Shown here: positions 47,901 to 62,900 of the stretch, in pieces
How the letters are laid out: every line of letters starts with the position of its first letter
Position numbering within the stretch: position 1 is the first letter of the stretch
Assembly (NCBI RefSeq): GCF_965638725.1
Contig: NC_134963.1
Coordinates: forward strand, 12,924,501-12,988,500
Length of the DNA stretch: 64,000 bases
Direction of reading: 5' to 3'
Source of the DNA: Aptenodytes patagonicus
Lineage: Eukaryota; Chordata; Aves; Sphenisciformes; Spheniscidae
Notes under the pieces: generated by a model
What the model was told of the DNA's origin: nothing
What the model saw: the letters and a program-made list of their open reading frames with translations, nothing else
Databases searched by the model: none
Program-made: the position numbers and the translations under genes

Positions 47901-50900
47901 CAGGATTTTCATATGGCCTGTTATGCAGGATAAATCCAGATTCTCACCTGTCGTGTTATAAAATCCCTTGCCCTGTTTTGATGAGCAGCCCCACGGAGAC
48001 AGTGCTGTGTCTGTTAGAAGCACGTGCATTCTTTTCCTGCCTCCTCCTGATGTTGCTACCCGATTTCTGTTTCATGTTCCTGTGTGTTATGCAATTGCTG
48101 TACTGATGTGAGCTCTGTGTTACTTCCTAGTCCATGAAGGCACGTTGGTTCATGCAGTCTCTGTCCTGGCTCTTTGGTGTGTTCGGTTCACCACGGAAGT
48201 TCCTAAGAAGCTGGTAGAATGGCTAAAGAAAGCCTTCAGCCTTAAAACCTCTACTTCAGCTGTGAGACATGCCTACCTGCAGTGCATGCTAGCCTCTTTC
48301 AAAGGTAAAACTGTGCAGCTATTAATAACTCTCTTGACTGTGTGGCTTAAGAGAAGAGTAATCAACTTCGGTACTTCCTGATATAAATTGCTGTGTGGAT
48401 CAAGGAAGATTTTTATAAGGCAATATCTGTTCAATGACCTCCTTCGTATTTCTCCTTAAACTCTCTTTTGCCTTCAAGTTTATAAAGATGGTTTGTCTCC
48501 TTGTATAACTAGCATCACTGCCCATCGTGCTGTCTTCATATACCCCCAAAGAAATTTTTGATTGCTTTATTTTTGTCTGATACTTAGATTGTGAGGTTTC
48601 TAGCTCAGGAACCATGCTTTTGCTTTATATAGCACCCAGCACACTGGCATCCTGGTCTGTGGCTTTGGCTCTCAGAAGCTTTAAAAAAATACAAAAAAAA
48701 TAAAACTAATGTGTTTGAAATGAAGATCTTCAGAAATTCTAAACTTTTGGTGATTTTTTGAGATTTGCTTCTGTTGGTCCTATCCCCTTTGGCTTCAGCA
48801 TTTCATCCATGGGTCAATAGGCGATCAGTTTGATGCCTGTATGTGAGATCTCCCTTTCTTGTTGACGTGGTGTGAATCAAAAAGATGGTATACATTTGCT
48901 TAAGAGATCAATAACTCAATGTATTGTATAGATACAATGGATTTGCCATAATTTCCTCAATGTGGATACGAGTGAAATTGTAATTCTACATTTTTTTCTA
49001 TTGTAGCTACCAGGAATTTCTGTGTTATCGTAGGGCTGACAAAAACCACTCTGAAAACTGTGCTTAGATATCACAGGATGGTGGTCCTTTCAGAGACATC
49101 AATATGGCAAACTTGAAGTTGCTCATGATTGCCATGGGCAAGGGCGATTACTTGTGTGTGATGTGTGCAGCTGTTCAAGGGATCAGGGCTCAAGATAATT
49201 CATATTCCAAAACAATTTACTCCCCACTGGAACGCTGACTACCGTTGCTTTGACCCACCCAGTGACGCATCCAACTGGGGCATAAAGAAAACAGAGATTC
49301 TAACTCTTACGAGTTAATGGTTAAAACACTACCTGCGAATACTTAATGTAGAAAATCACAAGGTCTGTCGTGTGTGAGGTGTTGTTTCTGGAAATACTGG
49401 GAACACCTAGCTCAACTTCCATGGAAGTGAGGGTCGCAAACTAGTGGGATTCCTTGACTTGTGAATGTTTGAAGTGGAACAGATGATTGTGGCTTGCCGG
49501 GAATTTACTTTCCCCCTCTCGGGGAAACATAACCTTTGAAGTCAGACTGCCTGTGATTTGAACCAGTTCCTTTAATGTAACTGAATTAGCATTTTCTTTT
49601 GCATCCCATGAACAGAAACTTTTATTGAGATGGGAACGCTTTATCTGTGAGGAAAGGACTAAAGTGGTTATCATCTAGCTTTTCATAAAGTTTAACGATA
49701 GTAGTGATTGGCAAATACTCTGGGAGATTTCAGAGTCTTCCCAGTATGTGTCTGGTTCCTTTCCTTGTCTCATGACAACAGAAGAACCATTGATACCCTT
49801 GTGGTGTAAAGTGTGAAGGACCATGTTGTTCTGTAACTTGTCTCTTTCTGTCTCCTCAGGTGACACATTATTACAGGGAATGGACTTGCTGCCAATGCTG
49901 ATCCAGACAGTAGAAAAAGCAGCATCTCAAAGTACTCAGGTTCCCATGGTAACTGAAGGAGTTGCTGCAGCTTTGTTGATCTGCAGGATGTCTGTAATTG
50001 AGGGACAAACTGGTAAGGTCACAAAACGTTTAGTAGAATCCAATATAAACAGGTTCTGAGGGTTAACACTTCCTTGACAATGTGCATGAGATACTATTCC
50101 TTCATCTGTGTATTGTTTCTGCATAGAGAATCATTGCCCTTTTGTAAACCAGGGAAGGATTTATTCCCATCTCTCTTGGTAATGTTAGTGAAGAACTCTT
50201 GCTCTTCCACGGCTTTGTGAATTCTAGCTTCCATTCACTTAGGGCAGTATTCCTCTTTATTCTGACAGGAGATGTTCACCCAGACCTTACATGGTAGGAC
50301 TTGACTGATACATTAAAAGTATTACTTGCTTGTTATTTGGGTAGTATTTTTACAAACCATCTTTGGAAAGCATGAGGACAGGAATTCTTGTCTTCCATTA
50401 GAGGATATTACAAGAACTATCTGAATTCATACATCTGCCAGGATATAAATCCAGGTGTGTTCTGTCTGTCAAAAGCAACACACCACTTTGCTCCTTTCCT
50501 CATTTTTAGCAAGGCTTGCCCTATGAAAGGTTAAGGTGAAACAGACTTTACATTTCACAAGTGTGAGTCAGAGAAATATATTTTTTTCAGTAGATGTTTT
50601 TGGGGCATGCTTATAGTTCTGAATGAGAGAAATGAGAGGCTTTATAGCTGAAGACGAGTAAAGCTAGAAATAATTTTGAGTGATTTTGGGAGACAGAATT
50701 CTATGGTATTTTATGTACGCTGGTGAGTTCTGACTTATTTTGAAACATCCTTGAGAGACATCTATTCTTTTCCTGTCAGAGTCTAAGCTGAGTGGTTTCT
50801 GGCAGCTGATTCTGGATGAGAAAAAACAAATTTTTACATCTGAGAAATTCTTGCAGTCTGCGCCAGAGGAAGGTAAATTCTCAGTTATTGTGTATCTAGT

Positions 50901-53900
50901 TGCTGTTTAACTCTATTACTTAGTACTTATAAGAGCTACTGTTGCTGTTAGCCCTGTTCAATGATCCTTGGAGGATCCAGTTTCAGGTTAAAATGAACAG
51001 TGTCCTCTTTCAGAAGTACTTCTAGACTAGTTGTAGTCTAAGCTTGACGATGAATTAATTTATTTCTTAATGAACCTGAGTTATCAAACATTTATAATTC
51101 CAAATGTGTATATTCTGTAAAAGTCTTTCCAATAAATGCGTTTGTGTTGTGTCCCAGTTTCTAAGTAAATAGTTGCAGCCAATCTAAGGGACATGAGAAG
51201 CCTAAAATTAAGAAGATAGAATCATAGAATCATTGAGGTTGGAAAAGACCTCTAAGATCATCGAGTCCAACCGTCAACCCAACACCACCATGCCCACTAA
51301 ACCATGTCCCTAAGTGCCTCATCTACACGTCTTTTAAATACCTCCAGGGATGGGGACTCCACCACTTCCCTGGGCAGCCTCTTCCAATGTTTAACCACTC
51401 TTTCAGTAAAGAAATTTTTCGTCACGTCCAATCTAAACCTCCCCTGGCGCAACTTGAGGCCGTTTCCTCTTGTCCTATCGCTTGTTACTTGGGAGAAGAG
51501 ACCGACCCCCACCTCGCTACAACCTCCTTTCAGGTAGTTGTAGAGAGCGATGAGGTCTCCCCTCAGCCTCCTTTTCTCCAGGCTAAACAACCCCAGTTCC
51601 CTCAGCCGCTCCTCATCAGACTTGTTCTCCAGACCCCTCACCGATGGTGAGGAAAGATGGTGGGGAAAAAGTAAAATAAGGCTGGAGAAGAAACCATGTA
51701 GGTGAAAATCTTAAGATATGTGGGGGAAGAGTAATAGCAGATAGGAAATCAATTGGGTTATAGATAAGTGTCTCTATGCTCTCTTTTGTTCTCTTGTGTT
51801 TAAAGATTAATTGGAAAAAAAATTAATGGAATGTGCCCAACAGAAAACATTACTGGCTACATTTTAAATTGAAAGTTTTGAAAATGAGTTCACGAATCAT
51901 TTCTCTGAAATGAATAATTTATCTTTCATACAAAGCTTTGAAGACGTAAAGATTTTTCTAAGTAGGAAATAACAGCATTTTCCTTTGCTTGCTGTGATCC
52001 CTGTTTCCTGAAGGCAATGTGTATATCCATTCATTTTCCCTTCCAAGTCTGCAAATATCCTGAAACAGCGTGATTTGGAAAACTTTATATTGCTCCCTTA
52101 GGATGTTAGCTCCAAAAACTAATGCTGATATTTTGAGAGTAAACATTGTCATAATTTGTTATTGGTTATTTAAGCAAAAACATCCAGCTAACATGCTTAA
52201 CATCCCCAAACTATCTGATGCCTTGAGTGTCGAAAGTCCCCTGTACCATACTTAATACGGGTTATGACCCACCCCGTATTTCAGGGCTTTCTGCTCCTGC
52301 TTTTATGATATGGTTGAACGTTGATATAGAAACCAAAGGGCCTAGTGACAGTTGAAGCCTAGAAGATGGTATGAGGTAAAATACCAAGGCTACTATTCAA
52401 ATAGCATTATGCACTTGTGTATGAATTCAGTATACGTTTTACTGTCACTGAAGACATTTTGGCAGTGCTTGGGAATTAACAGTATTGATGCAGCAAGCAT
52501 TGTGTTTATTGTTTGGTTTGTGCTGTTGACTTAAGACAAAAACAGGTCACACACAGCGGTCAGGAAAATTCTGCTGGGATCCAGCTAACAACATTTCTAT
52601 GAAATCATGGTTCTGTTTCCAGTCTTGGCAGATGTGAGTTGAATTTGTCTCTAGCTTCACTGAGAAGATTATGTAGAGGCTCAGTTTGGGTAGCTATTTT
52701 AATGTGTCCCGCTTGCTGTTTGTTTGTTTTCAGGTAAAAAAAATCTGAAGTCTCATGCTATTTTAAATATTTGCCTTTTCCCACAGCAATGTGTACAGTA
52801 CTGCAGCTGACAGAGCGCCTTCTCTTGGATCATGCACAACGACTGCCTGAAAGTAAAGTTCAGTACGTAGACTGCTCTTGCTGCCACCGATCTGTGTCTG
52901 ATCCCTGAATGTTAATGCGGGCAGTGGAGAGGGTGGGCCTGGGACTTTGCACAAAACGTTGAACTCTCTGTGCTTTTGTGTCCAGTTGGTTTGCAGAGCT
53001 GCCTCCCTTGCTAAACCTGTTTATTTCTCTGTTTTCAGGCAGTATCACCGTGCCCTTGTTGCAGTACTGCTGAGTCGGACCTGGCATGTTCGAAGACAGG
53101 CCCATCAAACAGTTAAGAAGCTCTTGTCCTCTCTGGGAGGGTACAAACTGGCCTATGGGCTATTGGAGGAGCTGAAAGTGGTTCTCAGTTCTCATAAGGT
53201 GAGTAGTCAAGAAGCCTAGTCTCTGCTTAGCCAGTTGTTTGTATGCTGCCAATCACCTCCCTACCCTACATTTGCTGTTAGTATTGACATACAGCGTGAT
53301 ACGAAGATGATTCAGTCCGAGATGATCTCCTGGAATGCCACTTGTTACTAGATTACTGCATATTACTGTATCGGTGTCTGTGGTGTGCCTAGTCTTCCCT
53401 ATATACACAGAAGACACATTATTCAAAGTTATTGGGGAAGGAAGCTGCAATTTTCCATGTCCTTCTATTATTTTAATCCAAATTTAATCCCTGCTGAAAG
53501 ACTAAGTGCTTCATTCCTTTCTTGGTATCCTAGTTCTTTGGCCTTGGCTTATAGCTCAAGCTGCCTATTTAAAACAAATGTAATAGAAATACTTCAGTAC
53601 CAACTATTACCAAAAATAAAAAGAAAATAAAAAAAAGGAAACAATGAGTGCTATATTATTGGGCACGCTGCGAAGCCAGCGCCACGTCAAGTTGTATAAT
53701 AGATTAAGTTGCATTATGTACCAAGGCTGGGACTTTGTAAACAGTCTTCCCATGTCACAGATACAGCCTGAATAAAGTATTTTTGAAAAGATACTGGGTA
53801 AAATTAGACTGCAGAAGTTGGGCATACTGTTCCCAGCCAGCTGGTTCAACCTTTTTCAAAGTCCTCTTTGCCAAAAATTATCTTTTTAGTTTTATTTTAC

Positions 53901-56900
53901 CCTGGCTTGCCAAATCTAGTATAGTCCTCCATTCTTAGTCTCTCTGTCACTGTCATCTCTGTGCTTCGGTTCCACTGTTATCCTTTATCCCTTCTTTCCT
54001 TTGAAAACTTGAGGTGATTAGTACTGACGGAGGGAGCTGATTGTTGGTATTCAGTATGGTGTTACTGTGGGGAAGTGTGCTCAGGGCTCAGGAAGGCTTG
54101 GTGTGATGTGTTAATGACGTTGTCCACTCAGGTTCTGCCTCATGAGGTCCTGGTGATGGAGTCAGGAGAGCTGTCGGAGCTAGGAAAGACATACATTCCT
54201 CCCCGTGTCCTTCATGAGGCACTCTGTGTCATCTCAAGCGTGGCAGGGCTTGATGTGGATTCCTTTGAGCCAGAAAAGCTGGCACTGGAGATGCTGCTGG
54301 TGAGCCATCATCCATCTGTAGGTAAGCAAAGGGATAAGACCACTCTCATGGCCAATGTATGGGGTTTTTATCTCACCTTTTTATTTTATTGTATTAGCAG
54401 TCTGCTTCATATTTATTATGCTAATTTATTCTTCTTGCTAGTGGCAGTGCAGCCAGGTCTTTGGCCAGCCCTCCTCATCAAGATGAAGATAGATCCCAAA
54501 GACTTCATTACCAAACACCTGAATGACATATTACCCAGGATCACTGCCTACACTCCGGAGAACCAGGTGATAAACTTCCACTTTCCTTGTGTTAGTTTTT
54601 GGAGATACTTTGGAACAGGAGGGTGTTGTGGAGGAGTTAAGTACTAACTGGTCTATAAGGAAGGAGATCTGTCTAAAAGGTGGGGAGAAGGCAGGTTCAA
54701 AGAGAACGTCTCTGGTGAAAAGGAGGTGGGATTTAAGGGGGGAAGAATGTATACCAGCAACCAAGTAGAATTCTAGATAAGATTCAAGTACCCACTGAAC
54801 AAGGAATTAGGAATTAGAACATAACGTGGGCTGCCTCAACAGGGCATACTTTTTTGAGACAATTTCAAGGAATACTGATAACAATGTTTTTTCCTTTGTT
54901 TTCTTGGTAGTCACCTATGAATGCAGTGGGATCTCTCTCTCTGCTTTCACCTGGTAGAGTGCTCCCAGAGCTCATCAACACTATCTCAGCATCAATGGAG
55001 AATCCAGCTCTGTGCCAGGTTACTCGAGAGGAATTTGCCATCATGAAGACACCGGAGGGAGAACTGTATGACAAATCTATAATACAGAGGTAAGACTTTA
55101 TAATGTCTTTTCTCTGTGCACCTGGGGATCGATTGCTGCTGGCATCTAGCCAGTGGGTCAGTGGGTTTGTCAGATGCTCTTTCTGGACAGGAGTTCCTGG
55201 ATTTGTGTGCCTGGATCTTAGTCCAGAGCAGTGCTGATTCTTTTCTCTGCTTTTCCTTCTCAGTGCTCAACAGGATAGTATGAAAAAGGCTAACATGAAG
55301 AGGGAGAACAAAGCTTATTCCTTCAAGGAACAAATCATTGAGCTGGAGCTGAAAGAGGTGAGTTGACGGGAACGGGAAAGCCAGTAGTGAAGGTTCTGAC
55401 ACGAGGCTATCTCGTATGTTTTGTTGCATGCCTTCTGGCATATGTTTGTACACCGTTGGGAAAGATTCTCTGAACTTCTTTGAATACCTAAATGTTACCT
55501 TCTCTTATATCTGTATTTGTATCAATTTATGTGCTATTCTACTTGTTTGTGAGTGCGCTTACTAGTTGGTAATACCTGTTTTTTCTCTTCATCTCTAGTT
55601 TAATGTATCTTGTGTAACTTTTTCAGTCAGGGTTGTTAAATAGGTGCTTCCATCTTGTAGACAGCCAGTAGTTCTGTTCAGTCCAGCCAGAGCAGTGGGT
55701 GTAGGTGGGGGGAAGAATTTGGTGAAAGGAAGGAAACGTACCAGGTTGACTGGAGCATTCTTTTATTAAAGGTTGACTTCTCTTTGCTCTGGGGAGGATG
55801 ACATGCCCATCCACTGTAGAAAGAGCTGGACAGCTCTTTCTAATGATATAAAATAATTTGCGACCAATTTAAACGTGGGAGAAACTGATGTTGTGCTGCT
55901 AATGGGACACAAAAGTGTTGTTAACCTGCTGATTTCCGTTTTGTGTCTTCACTTAAGAGTGATATGCTTGGAAGAATGTTTTGATACTGTTTTAAAAGTA
56001 AATTGCAATGTGTCCAACTTTCTTCTCTACCTAATTGAAGGGATGGTGTTAATAGCTCCTGGTTAATAATGTCCATGGCTCTCTACTGCAGGAAATAAAG
56101 AAGAAGAAAGGAATAAAGGATGAGGTGCAACTGACTAGCAAGCAGAAGGAGCTGATGCATGCACAGCTGGAAAGGGAGTCTCAGATAAGAAAACGGCTGA
56201 AGGAGGTAAGTTTTGATGGTCTTTTTTTGCCAACCCTGCAGCTACCATGACCCAAGTCATTTTGATAAAAGGAAAATGGAGTAGCATAGAGAATATTTGG
56301 CAATAACCTATTTGTTTCTTTCATTAGAAATTAGATTTAACAACTTGATTTTTTTCCCGATGGAGTTTTTCATGGTAACCTTTTGAATTGTTTCTCTTAC
56401 AGCTTGATAATGAGCTGGAAACAGCCCTAGGACTCCTGGACACTGTTATAAAGAGAAAGCCTCCTGGTCTAACTCAGTACATCCCCGGTCTCATCGGTTC
56501 TTTCTTGCCACTTTTTCGATCGCCTTTGGCTGCTCCAAGGATTAAGGAACCTTTTCTTTCCTTAGCTTCCTGTGTCATGCCTGCTCGACTGAAAACCTTT
56601 GGTTAGTATTTGCAGTTGCTATTTAAGGGCAGGGTGCATTATTTTTATGGCAGGGTGGTGAAAATCCTTGCTCTTGCAAGCTGTGGATGACCATGTACCA
56701 CAGACAGCCAAGAGGAAAAACCACCCTGGAACAGTGCTTAGGGAGATGACTGTGATGTCCCAGAGATCCTACTGCTGGATAGGACTGGGTCCAAAGACAA
56801 GGAGTTGTCTAGTCATTGTGACCATCTCTCAGTAGCACTTGGTCGCAGTGGGATTGTCTTCCCTGTGCAGAGTTTGGAGGACCTGAGTGTAACTCTCACA

Positions 56901-59900
56901 TATGTGTGTGAAAGAAGCTGTCCCCTATAAGCCTCGGGGCTGTGCTTCCTTCTTTCTGCCTATTTTGTAGCCTGGGCTGTTGCCCAGAGCTTTGTTATAA
57001 TTCTTGGGTCTGTGTTCCTGGGCACTTTTCTCTCAAGAAATCTTTGGGTTTAGACTTCTCATGGATTCTTTATTCTTTCATACCAGGTACTTTAGTGAGC
57101 CATGTGACCTTGCGCCTGATGAAACCAGAATGTGAATTAGATGAATCCTGGTGTCAAGAAGAGCTGCCTACTGCTCTGAACAGAGTTGTTAGCTTGCTGC
57201 ATGCCCATACCATTCCTAGCCGAACAGGCAAGGGAGAATCAGGTAAAAAGTATTGTAGATCCCTCTGACACTCCCGCCCCAATAACTCTGTGAGCTGTTT
57301 TAGTTTTGATGCTTTGTATAATGTTTTATAGGTGAGGCTTTGTTTTTTCCTTTTTTTTTTTTTTTTTTAAAATTGGTTAAATCTTAATAGATATGAAAAA
57401 CCTTAGGGTTTTTTTTGTGGTGGTAGTAGTAGAAATGATGTTATAAGTATAGTAAGTGTAGAAATGAAATAACAGTATTTTTTCTTAAAATGGTTCATAC
57501 GGAAATAATAGTAGTGAAATTAAGGCTCATCTTTGCCAAGGACAGTTCCTACCTTTCAACACCACTTAGCGTAAGTGATTCAGTGAGACTAAGTGGAAAG
57601 ACAAAATAATTGCTTGTTATCTGTGATCTCAGCAGTGAAGTGCCTGTGGCCTCTGCTTGTTTGCTGTGTAGTGCTGCAGTTCATGAATATTTTATTCTGG
57701 CACGGTTGTAGAAGAAGCAGTTCTTTCCCACTCTGTAACACGAAGGCAAGCACCAATATTTTTAAAGTGCAAGAATATGATCTGGGTTAAAATGAACCTT
57801 TTTTTCTTGAAACTTTTTTCTTTTTTCTTTTTTTTTTTTTCCCCACTGGGTTAGTTTTAATCTAGATCACTTCTAGAATCTGCTTCATGATGGGGTGCGC
57901 AAGCACTTGCACCACTATGTTGAAGATAATAGTACAGAGGAGGGAGGGTAGGTCTGCTTCCTTTGGAGGCAGGGATGGCTTAGGCTGTCTTAAAGCATCT
58001 GGTGTACTGTAGTGATAGAGGTGGTTCATCCAGGCTTTGGAGTTGTTCATCATCTGGCTCAATCAAAAACTGCTGTAGTAGATGGTTTATAATTTTTTAA
58101 AGGAAATGTAGGATTCCGTTCGGTCCCTTACCCCAGTAGTTCAGTTCTCCTCTTACTGTTCTGTTGCCAGTCAGATCCACGGTTGTGTGACTGTGGCACA
58201 CGTAGTCTGCACAGCTGAATAGCACCACTTCAGTGCTGAACATCTCCGTGATAATTCAGTGTCTCCACTATGTAACTTATTTCCATAGTAAGTGCAAGTT
58301 CATTAAAATTGGAATCCATTTTCAGGCTTATTTCCAGAAAGTAGTGCAAGTATTTTCAACCCTCTTCCTTCAAGATTTTGTGCAGTACTTAATTAAATGA
58401 GTATCTCAATTTTTTTTTTTTTTTCCACTTCTCCCGCAAGAGGGAGGAAGTAGGTTCTGTAATGCTTTGGACAAGTCATGTTATATTCCCAAATGATTTT
58501 TCCTCATTTTCAAAGTTCTTTGGAGTGTAGTCTTGCAATATTATTTAGTAGAGGTTAGTTTTTTAGGCTACCATGAGACCTAAGAGAGACCATGCCTCAT
58601 TATAATGTGGATGATAAAATTTATCATTCATTGCTGAAATGCCAAGATACATTTTATAATCTTTTTCCTATTGGTCAATACCAGCTACTGCGTTAATAGA
58701 ACATTTATCTTCTCAGATAAAGCTTTCTTCCTCCTGCTCCATATAGAGGGACAGTTGCTTAAGCCTAAAAATATCTGGCCAATAAATTAAAAAAAAAGCA
58801 TCAAAGCAAACAGTTACTGAGCAAAGAGAGAGAAAAATCCCACATCAGAAGTGGAGGGAGTTTTACCTAAGCTATTCATGTTAAATAGTTAGGAGCTCAC
58901 AGTGTGTTTGGTATTTAATATTTCTCCCTTGAACTACTTTTGCAGTATCCATGCCCTACATAAGCTGACTAATACTGCAGTATAGTATCTGCAGTGCTCT
59001 TCATCTGCATCTTAGAAATTTAAAATCTGGTGTTCTCTGACAGCACAGATAGGGTGTAGAAAGCAAACGTTTTCCCTAGATGTCCAGTACTTGAATTTTA
59101 ACTGGACTAAGTGGAGGACTGGAAGGACCATTTGTTATGTCCCATAGCCAAGCCTTTGTGAGAAGGAAAGAGCAAAATCTTTAACAATGGGAATCCAAAA
59201 GCTTTAATTTTTTCAAGGGGGGAGGGGAGTTGAGACTTGCACCAGAATTAGAGGAACCTCATTCTCAAGAATCCAGCTGAAGACTGGAGGGACAGGTTAG
59301 CTAGGTTGGTAGGAAGTGTTTAAAGGGAATGTAACTGGCAAACAAGCCCCTACTTTGGGACAAATGAACTGTAAAAGTGAATTAGTTAAATTGTATCAGA
59401 TCCCTGTGTGGATCCTCCTGCTCAGAAGTAAAATTGACCATAATTTTTTTTTAAGTAATTTTAAGTCTCAGAGTGTACACACAAACTTAATGCACTTTAA
59501 ATAATAGATCTTATTTCAACTTTGGTTGTGTGATGGATTTGATTTTGTGTCCCGTCCTCTGCTGCCTGCAAGTATTTCGAGGATAGACAAAACCTTAGTT
59601 TTGTCTGTCTGCCTACTTTAATCCATTGAATTGTTTCAATTTCATTTACAGTGTGTATTTTCACACTGTTGAAGCATTGGAAGTAATTTGGAATCCTAAT
59701 GTGACTTTAATTAAAGCCAGCTCATTGGTGTAGCAAGCAACAACAACATTAGGTAGAACCATAGAATCATTTAGGTTGGAAGAGATCAAGTCCAACCGTT
59801 AACCTAACACTGAAATGCCAAATGTCACTGTTGGAGCCATACTCTTGCTGCTGTTAAGTGAAGTGGCAAAGTGGTAGAGGCTAAACAGGGGGCTGGCTGT

Positions 59901-62900
59901 GCGCGCTGCTTTGAACAGGCTAAACTTTATCTATGTGGGTAAGTCCAGATACTCATGAGACACTGTCCTTTAGACAGGGTGTTTCTAGGGGTACAGAAAT
60001 ACTTAGGGTCACATAGCATGTTTGTACATAAGGCTGAAGCTGCCCATATCCATTATGCGCTACCAAGGTGTACATTTTACACCAGTCGATATTATAAAAC
60101 AAAGACATGCTTAGAGTTACAACATTTGGGAATATAACAAGGTCAGCTATGCTCACAGGGTTGTTTTTCCTTTTTGCAGGTGCTGCCCCATTATCAGCTC
60201 CAGCGTTTTCCTTAGTCTTTCCTCTCCTAAAGACTGTTATGACTGAGACACCTCATGACAGTGAAGACAAGGAGGAGTTTCTGGTCAAGATTCTGCAGAT
60301 CCTTACAGTCCATGCTCAGCTGAGATCATCAGCAAATGGCCAGGCTTTGCTGGTGGATGAGGTAAGTGAGAGCTGTGGGGATCAGATGACCTCCTTCAGC
60401 AGTTGTTCAGATGAGGCATGGGATAAAACAGCTAATGTGTAAACTGGACAAAGCAGATTAATTCTACAAATTAAAGTTAACAATGTAAGATTGTTTTCTG
60501 TCACAGGTTTTGGTTACCTGTCCAGCCCTAGGTGTTGATTGTGATTTTTATAAAGTGTGTCATACACAGGTAAGGTACTTTGGAGTCACAAGACATAAGG
60601 CTTTTTCTCCTCCCTCTGCCTTTTCTCCCCCCAACCTTTCAGAATGGCCCAGAGTTGCTGCCCCGGAGGGACATGCTGGTTCTGCTGACCCGGGTGATAG
60701 GAACGGGTTCTCCACGGTTACAGGTGAGTCCTCGGTTTCATAATCACGGTCAGGATTCTGCCTAAGTTTCATCATCATCTAACTGAGGGAAATACACCCA
60801 GCTGGTTTAAGTCTCTGAGGCTGGTGGCTGATACATTACCAATTTTCTCCTATGCTTATGGTATTCTTCTTGGGATAAAATGCCTTTATCTTTTTTCCTG
60901 TGGGTTTTATTGCACCAAACATATTCTTCAGTTTTCCACAGGTCACATTTTATTCCTTTTCTAAGGCCTTGCTCTGGCAAAGAAGTTTAGTAGTTGCTCC
61001 CCCGAGTAACCAGCAGTAAACTTTGTTCTAAGGGATGAGATGGCAGAGTGGTGAAAAATAACAAAAAGGCAAATGGTTGGACTGAACTCATGAGTTCTCG
61101 TTTTTGTCACGAACCTTTGTCATTGTTCTTTGAGAATTTCTTCTCTTGTGATAGCAGTCAGCCCCCACCCTGCGCTTGCTTTGGCCAAATGCACAGAAGC
61201 AAAAGGCAGCGGTGGAATCTCTAATGCTTCTTCACGGCATTTTAGGTTTTGGCTTCCAATGCACTGACCACCCTGTGCACAAGCAGCAGTGGGGAGGACG
61301 GCTGTGCCTATGCAGAACAGGAGGAGATTGATGTGTTACTTCATGCCCTGCAATCTCCATGCATGAATGTTCGAGATGCAGCTCTCAGGGTAGGTGGGAA
61401 TCATTCAGGGTCACACTGAATTCCTTAATTTTTTGGGTGGTGAATCTTCTTCAACAGTGATGAAGAGAGGCTTCAGCTGTGATGCTAGTCTTTGGGTAGT
61501 GTGTCTGCAGGAGGAGGCACTAACTACTGAACAGTAATGCTCTAAGTAATGCTCTTTGTGCTAGATTTATCTTGCAAAAAGGAGTACTCTGGGTCTATCC
61601 ACACCTTTGTTTTGTTAAAACAGGTGTAATTATGACAACTTAACACCTTCTATTTACAATTGCATAGAGCTTAGTCTTAAAGAGAGAAGCTGTCAAAAAA
61701 TTCCTATGTCTGTATTGGGCCCAGTGTTTTTGGAAAGCTTCAGGCTTAGTCACTTCTCAGAACATAAAAAAGAAAGAAAAAAAACCCAAGGGTGCTTGGT
61801 TTTCTTTGCCATGAAACAAATTTCAGCTTAGCTCACCTGAGCTGGCTTCTCTGTGCTTAGAAGCAGAGAAGACTGTAGTCACCGGAGCACAACCTAGTGC
61901 CTAGTTGCCTCTCTGCAACCTGCCTATGGAGCGCTGCTATTGAGTTTCACCATCTCACCTATTAGCAACAGGAAGTCCTTGATCTGCACGGGCAGTGTAC
62001 TGTACAAGCAAACATGAATTTTGATACTTCCAAACTCCGAGAGCTTGGCTTGGCAAAGGTTCTAAGTGTTTTAAAGCATCTGTTTCTAAAATCAGATCCT
62101 TGCACTGATTCTCCTGTAAACTAATTCAGGGACTGATGGAGCTACAAATGGTTCTACCAACCCCAGACAGCGATGAAAAGAATGGACTGAATCTGTTGCG
62201 TCGCCTTTGGGTTGTAAAGTTTGATGTGGAAGATGAGATTCAGAAGTTGGCAGAGAGGTAAGAGTTCTTCCTGGCTGATTGGATTGTAAGGGGACCTCTC
62301 TTCTGCTCACCTTGTGGAGCTCTGCTGGCAGGGGCTTTGCCTCCCACAGGTGGAGGGCAGCTTTAGGTCCCCCTGATATTGCATATAGCAGTGGCTTCTC
62401 TTGCTGAAGGGTGATCAGTCACCTCTTTGTGTGTGCTGCAGGTTGTGGGAGTCCATGGGTCTGGAGCTGCAGCCTGACCTCTGTTCTCTGCTGATCAAAG
62501 ATGTCATCTACCATGAGGAGGCAGTGCGACAAGCAGGTGCTGAAGCTCTTTCCAGAGCTGTAGCTCAGTATCGAAACCAAGCAGCAGAGGTCATGAATAA
62601 ACTTACAGAGATTTACCAGGAGAAGCTCTATGTAAGTACAAGATCTTGTCCTAAGGGGTTGACAGGCACAAGCTTGTGCTTTATTTTATATTTTTTATTA
62701 ATCACTTTTCCTTTTGTCTGTCTTGAGGATGTGCACGAAGCCTACTGTTGCTGTGTTTGAGCTTATCACAGACTTTAATGTCTTGAGCCTCAAGTTATCA
62801 GCCAGTAATGGCACCATTGTACAGGTGGAAGATATGCCTCAGGTGATACAGGAAGACTGTGACAGAGCAGGGTCAGTCTAAGTCTTTTTGGGCCTAAGCT

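Noticed and set aside
61457-61530. Possible C/D box snoRNA in GCN1 intron 28 (GTGATGA, GTGATGC, CTGA)
   Set aside because: Flanks of the C and D boxes do not form a terminal stem and no D' box is visible.
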